Assembly: GCA_902632315.1 (NCBI GenBank)
Contig: CACPCD010000001.1
Coordinates: 1 to 64,000, forward strand
Source: an uncultured Pelagibacteraceae bacterium
GTDB taxonomy: Bacteria > Pseudomonadota > Alphaproteobacteria > Pelagibacterales > Pelagibacteraceae
Length of the DNA: 64,000 bases
Direction of reading: 5' to 3'
Shown: piece after piece, positions 59,242 to 64,000 of the stretch
Layout of the letters: every line of letters begins with the position of its first letter
Numbering within the stretch: position 1 is the first letter of the stretch
The notes under the pieces: generated by a model
What the model saw: only the letters and a program-made list of their open reading frames with translations
What the model was told of the DNA's origin: nothing
Database searches by the model: none
Made by a program: the position numbers and the translations under genes

Positions 59242-60524
59242 TTTGAAAATCCGTATTTTCTTAATCTAACATCACCAGTTCTTGCATGAGCTTCCATTCC
59301 CTCATATCTTGAAATTCTAGCACAAGCAGCACCAACAGATTTGGTAGACTCTTTTGTCATTCTTTGAAAGCTTAAAGTCTTAATAAATTTTCCTACAAAC
59401 AATCCTCCTGTATATCTGCCTGCACCTTTAGTTGGAAGAATGTGATTAGTTCCAGAACATTTATCACCGTACGCAACTGTAGTTTCCTCACCAATAAATA
59501 GTGATCCATAGTTTTTTAATCTTTTATGAAACCAATCAAGATTTTGTGTTTGCACTTCTAAATGCTCAGGTGCATATTCATCACTGATTGTAGCCATTTC
59601 TTCATCGGTATCACACAAAATTACTTCACCATAATCTCTCCATGCTGCCTCAGCACTTTTTCTAGGTAACTCTGGAAGTTCTGAAATCAATTCTGGCACT
59701 CTTTTCATTACTTCATTTGCAACTCTATGACTTGTTGTATACAACCAAGCAGGTGAGTTATAACCATGTTCTGCTTGCCCAACTAAATCTACAGCTACCA
59801 TTTCTGCATCTGCTTTATCATCAGCTATGACTGCAATTTCTGTAGGACCAGCAAATAAATCAATTCCAACTTTACCAAATAAAATTCTTTTAGCTTCAGC
59901 AACAAATTGGTTACCAGGACCAACTAATATATCCGCTGGTGGATTTTTAAATAAACCATTTGTCATCGCAGCAATACCAGGAACTCCACCTAAGTTTAAA
60001 ATTGCATCAGCGCCACATAAATTAGCAGTATATATAATTGCAGGATGAGCACCTACATCTTCTTTTGGAGGACTACACGCAATAATATTTTTTACCCCAG
60101 CAACTTTCGCAGTTGTCACGCTCATCACTGCAGAAGCAATATGAGCATATCTTCCACCTGGAATATAACAACCCGCAGTATTTACAGGTATCAATTTTTG
60201 ACCAGCATAAAGACCTGGTGAAAGTTCAACTTCAAAATCTTGACCGTAATTTTTTAGTTGAGCCTCAGCAAATTTTTTTACTCTTTCATGCGAAAATTGA
60301 ATATCATCTTTTGTTTTTTGATCTAATTCTTTATTAATTTTCTCAATTCTTTCTTTTGAGACAATTATTTCACCACTATAATTGTCAAATTTTTTAGTCA
60401 AATCTATACAGGCTTGCTCTTTTGAAACCTCAACTTCTTTTAATAAATTTTTTACAATCTCAGTTGTTTTAGTGTCATCAGTCGAGGGAGTTTTCGGAGA
60501 TTTTTTAAGATATTTAATTGCCAT
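59238..60524 (-). CDS. HisD-family dehydrogenase, probable HpsN-type
   Basis: A 428-residue histidinol-dehydrogenase homologue. NTAGCYIPGGRYAHIASAVMSVTTAKVAGV, GGVPGIAAM, VGPGNQFVAEAKRILFGKVGIDLFAGPTEI and QAEHGYNSPAWLYTT are the family core with zinc-binding Gln and His. It sits not with his genes but in a cluster with a taurine-type permease, an Ldh_2-type dehydrogenase and a phosphotransacetylase. That is the context of HpsN, which oxidises dihydroxypropanesulfonate to sulfolactate. The YIPGG and SFQRM forms also occur in HpsN-like sequences as I recall them; a histidine role is not excluded. Confidence 0.8.
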   Translation of the reverse strand: MAIKYLKKSPKTPSTDDTKTTEIVKNLLKEVEVSKEQACIDLTKKFDNYSGEIIVSKERIEKINKELDQKTKDDIQFSHERVKKFAEAQLKNYGQDFEVELSPGLYAGQKLIPVNTAGCYIPGGRYAHIASAVMSVTTAKVAGVKNIIACSPPKEDVGAHPAIIYTANLCGADAILNLGGVPGIAAMTNGLFKNPPADILVGPGNQFVAEAKRILFGKVGIDLFAGPTEIAVIADDKADAEMVAVDLVGQAEHGYNSPAWLYTTSHRVANEVMKRVPELISELPELPRKSAEAAWRDYGEVILCDTDEEMATISDEYAPEHLEVQTQNLDWFHKRLKNYGSLFIGEETTVAYGDKCSGTNHILPTKGAGRYTGGLFVGKFIKTLSFQRMTKESTKSVGAACARISRYEGMEAHARTGDVRLRKYGFSN

Positions 60525-60584
60525 AAAATTTAATTTTATTGTTGAATTATTTAAAGCAAATTAGATTTTATTTCAATCAAACAA

Positions 60585-61496
60585 TTAATCTAACGCTACA
60601 ACTGCTGCTGCTATTGATGCCAATCTTGCAGGCGCTTCATCTGAACGACTGGTGATGACCACAGGTACTTTTCCACCAACCACTACTCCTGCTGCACAAG
60701 CGCCACAAAAATAAATTAACATTTTTACTAGAGCATTTCCTGTCTCTACACTAGGCACAAGCAATACATCTGCCACACCCGCAACATCACTTTTAATACC
60801 TTTGATTAATGCTGATTTTTTTGAAATACTATTATCAAATGCCAATGGACCAAAAACATCTGCATTTAAATTTTCTTTTTTTGCAAGTCTTGTAATCTCT
60901 TCAGCTTCTTTAGAACTTGGAATACTATCTAAAATTTCTTCAGTTGCAGATAATATAGCAATTTTTGGTCTTTCAATTCCAATTCGATTTGAAAAATCAA
61001 TTACATTTTTTAAAATATGCATCTTAGTTTTAACATTAGGTAAAACATTTAATGCACCGTCAGTAATTATTAATGGCTTATCTTCTTTTCCTAATGACAT
61101 ATGCCAGATATGACTTAATCTTGTTTTTCCTAATAAGTTATATTCCCTTTTAAGAACTTCTTTCATAAGAACATCAGTATGAATATGTCCCTTAACAATT
61201 ATTCTAATTTTTTCCTTACTTGCAAGTTTTGCAGCAACTGCAGCAGTATTGTTTTCAATAGGTTCGTTAATAATTTCAAATTTTGAAATGTCCCATTTTA
61301 AATCATCAGCGCATTTTAAAATTTCTTTCTCATCTCCTATAAATATAGGTTCAATTAAATTTTCATTTACCGCATCCTGAACTGATAACATTGGCAATGG
61401 CTTACCAGCATTAACAATTGCTACTTTTACACCTTTTTTTTTGTGAGCTACATTTAATAAATTATTTGGGCAGACAATTTCTTTATTTGAGAGCAT
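60585..61496 (-). CDS. Phosphate acetyl/butyryltransferase (Pta/Ptb-like)
   Basis: A 303-residue PTA_PTB family protein. AIVNAGKPLPMLSVQDAVNENLIEPIFIGDEKEI, VKGHIHTDVLMKEVLK, ITDGALNVLPNVKTKMHILKNVID and the C-terminal VVITSRSDEAPARLASIAAAVVALD are typical. It would convert acetyl phosphate plus CoA to acetyl-CoA. In organosulfonate pathways Pta acts after Xsc, which makes acetyl phosphate from sulfoacetaldehyde; Xsc itself is not in this window. It follows the Ldh_2-type gene by 2 bases. Confidence 0.88.
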   Translation of the reverse strand: MLSNKEIVCPNNLLNVAHKKKGVKVAIVNAGKPLPMLSVQDAVNENLIEPIFIGDEKEILKCADDLKWDISKFEIINEPIENNTAAVAAKLASKEKIRIIVKGHIHTDVLMKEVLKREYNLLGKTRLSHIWHMSLGKEDKPLIITDGALNVLPNVKTKMHILKNVIDFSNRIGIERPKIAILSATEEILDSIPSSKEAEEITRLAKKENLNADVFGPLAFDNSISKKSALIKGIKSDVAGVADVLLVPSVETGNALVKMLIYFCGACAAGVVVGGKVPVVITSRSDEAPARLASIAAAVVALD

Positions 61497-61498
61497 AA

Positions 61499-62524
61499 TT
61501 AATTTTTTAAAAATTCTAAATCTTTTTTGATACTGTTTGAAATTTTTATATTATTTTTTGAATTCATCTTAAGCCTTTTATATTTATTTTGTCCTGGATA
61601 AACAATTTCTTTTACACCTTTAATTTTAGGTAGTTTTTTTATTCTTTTAATATTTTCTTTAATTCTATTATTATAATCTTTGACAAATAAATTTGTTTTA
61701 AATGTGATAAACAAATGCCCTATATTTTGAGGGCCTGAAAAATCATCAAAAGGATCTTTTACACGACCAGAATGATTACCACCAGTAAGCACACCACTTA
61801 AAATATCTACCATCCAAGCTAACCCAGATCCTCTAAAGCCAGCGATAGGTAATTGAACTCCCAACAATGCTTTTTTTGCATCAGTGGTGGGTTTTCCATA
61901 CTTATCTAGCGCAACACCTTCGGGAATCTTTTTATTATCCCTCGCTGCTACTCTTATTTTTCCTCTGTTAATCATTGAGATAGAGGTATCTAAGATAAAA
62001 GGAATTTTTGATCCAGTTGGTGTACCAAAACAAATTGGATTAGTCCCAAATAAACTCTTTAATGATCCATGCGGTGCAACCGCAGGAGGGGCATTTGTGT
62101 AAATCATGGTAACTAATTTTTTTTTGACAGCTTGTTCTGCATAATACCCTGATAGACCGTAGTGACCACTATTTTTCACTGCAACTAATCCAATACCAGT
62201 TTTTTGTGCATTTTTAATTGCTGTTTTAATTGCTATATCAGCAGCAACAAATCCAATACTGTCATCAGCATCAATATGTGAAATAGAATTTGAGATTTTT
62301 TTTATTTTTATTTTTGGTTTAGGGTTGATTACTTTTTTTTTAATTCGATCACAATACATTTTTAATCTTGCAAGACCATGCCCATACGCCCCAACAAGTT
62401 CCGCATTTATAAGTGCGTCTGTTGAAATTTTGGCATGTTCATTTGATAAATCATGTTTTATGAGAATTGTTTTTATGATATTTTTTAACTGACCAGTATT
62501 CATAGTGTCTATTAATTCATCCAA
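61499..62524 (-). CDS. Malate/L-lactate dehydrogenase family oxidoreductase (Ldh_2)
   Basis: A 341-residue Ldh_2-type NAD(P) dehydrogenase. VGAYGHGLARLKMYCDRI, ADDSIGFVAADIAIKTAI, GIGLVAVKNSGHYGLSGYYAEQAVKKKL and TNAPPAVAPHGSLKSLFGTNPICFGTP are diagnostic. ComC, the (R)-sulfolactate dehydrogenase of sulfonate pathways, belongs to this family, so a sulfolactate role is plausible in this operon. Other hydroxy acids (ureidoglycolate, diketogulonate, malate) are possible. It overlaps the Gfo/Idh gene by 13 bases. Confidence 0.88.
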   Translation of the reverse strand: MDELIDTMNTGQLKNIIKTILIKHDLSNEHAKISTDALINAELVGAYGHGLARLKMYCDRIKKKVINPKPKIKIKKISNSISHIDADDSIGFVAADIAIKTAIKNAQKTGIGLVAVKNSGHYGLSGYYAEQAVKKKLVTMIYTNAPPAVAPHGSLKSLFGTNPICFGTPTGSKIPFILDTSISMINRGKIRVAARDNKKIPEGVALDKYGKPTTDAKKALLGVQLPIAGFRGSGLAWMVDILSGVLTGGNHSGRVKDPFDDFSGPQNIGHLFITFKTNLFVKDYNNRIKENIKRIKKLPKIKGVKEIVYPGQNKYKRLKMNSKNNIKISNSIKKDLEFLKN

Positions 62525-63447
62525 TCATTAATTAAACGCATACTGATAGAGGATTTTTCTATACCAAATAGATTATTTTTCAAATTTTCATCCATAAAAC
62601 TTTTGGAAACATTTTCGATTTGATTAGCATAAACTGACAAATTAGATTTTATTTGTTTTATATAAAAATGATTTTTATTGGAAATTTCAATAACAGTCTC
62701 TTTATTTGGTAGCCATGGACTATTTACTTTTATTGATCCTTTTGTTCCATGAATAACACAACTATTTTCTAAATTAGATTTGATACTCACTTTAATTTTG
62801 CCTTTAAATTTATTATTGTATTCTAAATTTGCTGTTGCCTCATCATCCACACCTGACTTTGCATAACTTAATTTTTTATCATTGAGGGAAATTTTATCCT
62901 TGGAGTTAGCAAATAACATAAAAAAACTTATAGGATAACAACCCAAATCTAAAATAGAGCCACCGCCTAGTTCTTTATTATATATTCTAGAAGACGGTCT
63001 GAATTTTGCTTTGAAACCAAAACTACTTTCAATAGTCTTAATTTCTCCTATCTCGTCATTTTCAATTAAATTTAGCAATTCTATTGTTTGGGGGTGAGAA
63101 TAATATGCAATTGCTTCATAAAATTGAATTTTTTTTTCTGAAATAATTTTTTCAACTTCAAACATGTCTTTTAAATTCATAGAAACTGGTTTTTCACATA
63201 AAATTTTTTTATTTTTATCACTTAATAATTTAATTAAATCTTTGTGGGTATTATTTAAAGTTGAGATATATACTGCATCAATATCTTTATTATTGATCAA
63301 ATCTTCATAAGTCTTATTTTCGAAGTCATTAAAAGTTTTTCCAGACTTACTTGCTATGTCTATTAACTTTGAATTAGAGGTTTCATTTATAGCATTCGCA
63401 AATGTTGAGCCCATTCTTCCTAAGCCTAAAATTCCCCAATTAATCAT
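62512..63447 (-). CDS. Gfo/Idh/MocA family oxidoreductase
   Basis: A 311-residue NAD(P) oxidoreductase. WGILGLGRMGSTFANAI is the Rossmann loop; DAVYISTLNNTHKDLIKLL and LCEKPVSMNLKDMFE carry the EKP motif. GGGSILDLGCYPISFF is the family's catalytic-region motif (GGG-DLGCY). It probably oxidises a sugar, polyol or inositol-like compound; in the sulfonate cluster it could act on a C3 hydroxy or sugar sulfonate. It lies 37 bases after the permease gene. Confidence 0.88.
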   Translation of the reverse strand: MINWGILGLGRMGSTFANAINETSNSKLIDIASKSGKTFNDFENKTYEDLINNKDIDAVYISTLNNTHKDLIKLLSDKNKKILCEKPVSMNLKDMFEVEKIISEKKIQFYEAIAYYSHPQTIELLNLIENDEIGEIKTIESSFGFKAKFRPSSRIYNKELGGGSILDLGCYPISFFMLFANSKDKISLNDKKLSYAKSGVDDEATANLEYNNKFKGKIKVSIKSNLENSCVIHGTKGSIKVNSPWLPNKETVIEISNKNHFYIKQIKSNLSVYANQIENVSKSFMDENLKNNLFGIEKSSISMRLINDWMN

Positions 63448-63484
63448 TTAACATCTCTCATTAGATTAATGAATCAAATAAACA

Positions 63485-64000
63485 TTAACCTTTACCACGC
63501 CATGGGATAGTTTTATCTATAATCTTTCTCAATGTAATATCAAATAAAAGACCAAGCATTCCCATTATAAAAATAGTGATCCAAATAACCTCATATTGGA
63601 AATACTTTTTAGCCACGTTTTCAACGAAACCAATTCCTGTCGTTCCCGCTAAAAATTCTGCTGCAACTAAAGTTCCCCAGCACATACCAACAGCAACTCT
63701 TATTCCTGTTAAAATTTCAGGTAATGAATTGGGAAAAATTACATACCTTAATATTTGTTTCTTAGAAGCACCTAAAGAGTGAGCAGCATGAATTTTTGAT
63801 AATTGTGTTCCTGATGCACCAGCTCTTGCTGAAATAATCATAATAGACAACGACACCATAAATAATAAGAAAACTTTACCTGTATTATCAATTCCTAAAA
63901 CGGAGATAATTAATGGTGCCCAAGCCAAAGGAGGAACTGGTCTGTAAAGTTCAATTAATGGATCAAAAAAACCTTTTGCAAATCTATTTAATCCCATAAA
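63485..64000 (-). CDS. TauC/SsuC-type ABC transporter permease, cut by window edge
   Basis: The last 172 residues are visible; the frame is open to the right edge and family members are about 250-275 residues, so the 5' end lies outside. YRPVPPLAWAPLIISVLGID, AAHSLGASKKQILRYVIFPNSLPEILTGIRVAVGMCWGTLVAAEFLAGTTGIG (the EAA loop region) and the terminal IPWRGKG resemble TauC, the taurine permease. It is the first visible gene of the minus-strand cluster, so the cluster's ligand is probably taurine or another sulfonate. Confidence 0.9.
   Translation of the reverse strand, partial: FMGLNRFAKGFFDPLIELYRPVPPLAWAPLIISVLGIDNTGKVFLLFMVSLSIMIISARAGASGTQLSKIHAAHSLGASKKQILRYVIFPNSLPEILTGIRVAVGMCWGTLVAAEFLAGTTGIGFVENVAKKYFQYEVIWITIFIMGMLGLLFDITLRKIIDKTIPWRGKG

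Noticed and set aside
59238-60524. Calling the HisD homologue histidinol dehydrogenase (hisD)
   Set aside because: Its neighbours are a taurine-type permease, Ldh_2, Pta and Gfo/Idh, none of them histidine genes; the context fits HpsN better, although the sequence alone does not decide.
1-64000. CRISPR arrays, insertion sequences, prophage or genomic-island borders
   Set aside because: No regularly spaced repeats, transposase, integrase, att-like repeats or composition jump was seen; gene content is uniformly metabolic and streamlined.

Overview
The window looks like a piece of a free-living, genome-streamlined marine alphaproteobacterium of the SAR11 / Pelagibacterales type. This is inferred from gene content and style, not from a marker gene. 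The DNA is strongly AT-rich, most neighbouring genes overlap or sit within about 20 bases, and convergent genes overlap at their 3' ends. Gene content fits SAR11 physiology: a methylated-amine and one-carbon module, acrylyl-CoA reductase, a Fur-type iron transporter, a taurine-type transporter with sulfonate-type enzymes, and a SUF operon. I see no tRNA, rRNA, CRISPR array, insertion sequence, integrase or phage gene.

Layout. 1-5 kb: an unrecognised protein cut by the left edge, a DUF3726 protein and a small CxxC protein (+). Facing them (-) are a MetF-like reductase, a GcvT/DmdA-like folate methyltransferase, a 34-aa membrane peptide missed by the ORF track, and a Yip1-like protein. 5-10 kb (+): a Rieske oxygenase, a P-loop kinase plus HxGH nucleotidyltransferase pair, enoyl-CoA hydratase, a CoA-binding protein, exported MsrA, an NQO-like reductase and DUF4864. 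10-16 kb (+): dimethylglycine/sarcosine dehydrogenase, EtfB, EtfA and ETF-quinone oxidoreductase, which form a complete route from methylated amine to the quinone pool. 16-20 kb: DUF2237, a 2OG oxygenase and HisI (-), then FolE, AcuI and a LysR regulator (+). 20-24 kb: a ferric-iron ABC transporter behind two tandem Fur boxes, with a small protein and a structured intergenic element between its binding-protein and permease genes. 24-28.3 kb: AzlCD, a thioredoxin-like protein, persulfide dioxygenase, DUF4396, a methyltransferase, DoxX and a cupredoxin.

28.3-28.6 kb is the largest gene-free stretch. It holds a convincing pseudoknotted RNA candidate and other dyads. 28.6-31.7 kb: TyrS, AnmK and an alpha/beta hydrolase. 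31.8-38 kb: iscR-sufBCDS-sufU-sufT-sufA behind a near-perfect type-1 IscR site. 38-46 kb: GlnA, YbaK, an EamA transporter, homocysteine methyltransferase, an ExaC-like aldehyde dehydrogenase with a lysine-rich N-terminal extension, DUF779 immediately after a strong terminator, a thioesterase and a serine hydrolase. 46-51 kb: a GYD protein, a second ALDH, CcdA, an FMN reductase, a gamma-butyrobetaine-hydroxylase-like enzyme and a HisN-like phosphatase. 51-55.7 kb (-): an SMR protein lacking its essential Glu, a run of small exported or ferredoxin-like-fold proteins, then CysK-CysE. 55.8-59.2 kb (+): VOC, methyltransferase, LysE, alternative oxidase, flavodoxin and exported MsrB. 59.2-64 kb (-): a probable organosulfonate operon (TauC-type permease, Gfo/Idh, Ldh_2-type dehydrogenase, Pta/Ptb, HisD/HpsN-like), cut by the right edge.

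Themes: demethylation of betaine-like compounds feeding folate C1 units and the quinone pool, reduced-sulfur use, iron and Fe-S homeostasis, and extracytoplasmic redox repair. The most interesting unexplained items are the pseudoknotted RNA near 28.35 kb, the hairpins in the iron transporter operon, the lysine-rich ALDH extension, the uncharacterised DmdA-like/MetF/Rieske set, and the kinase/nucleotidyltransferase pair.
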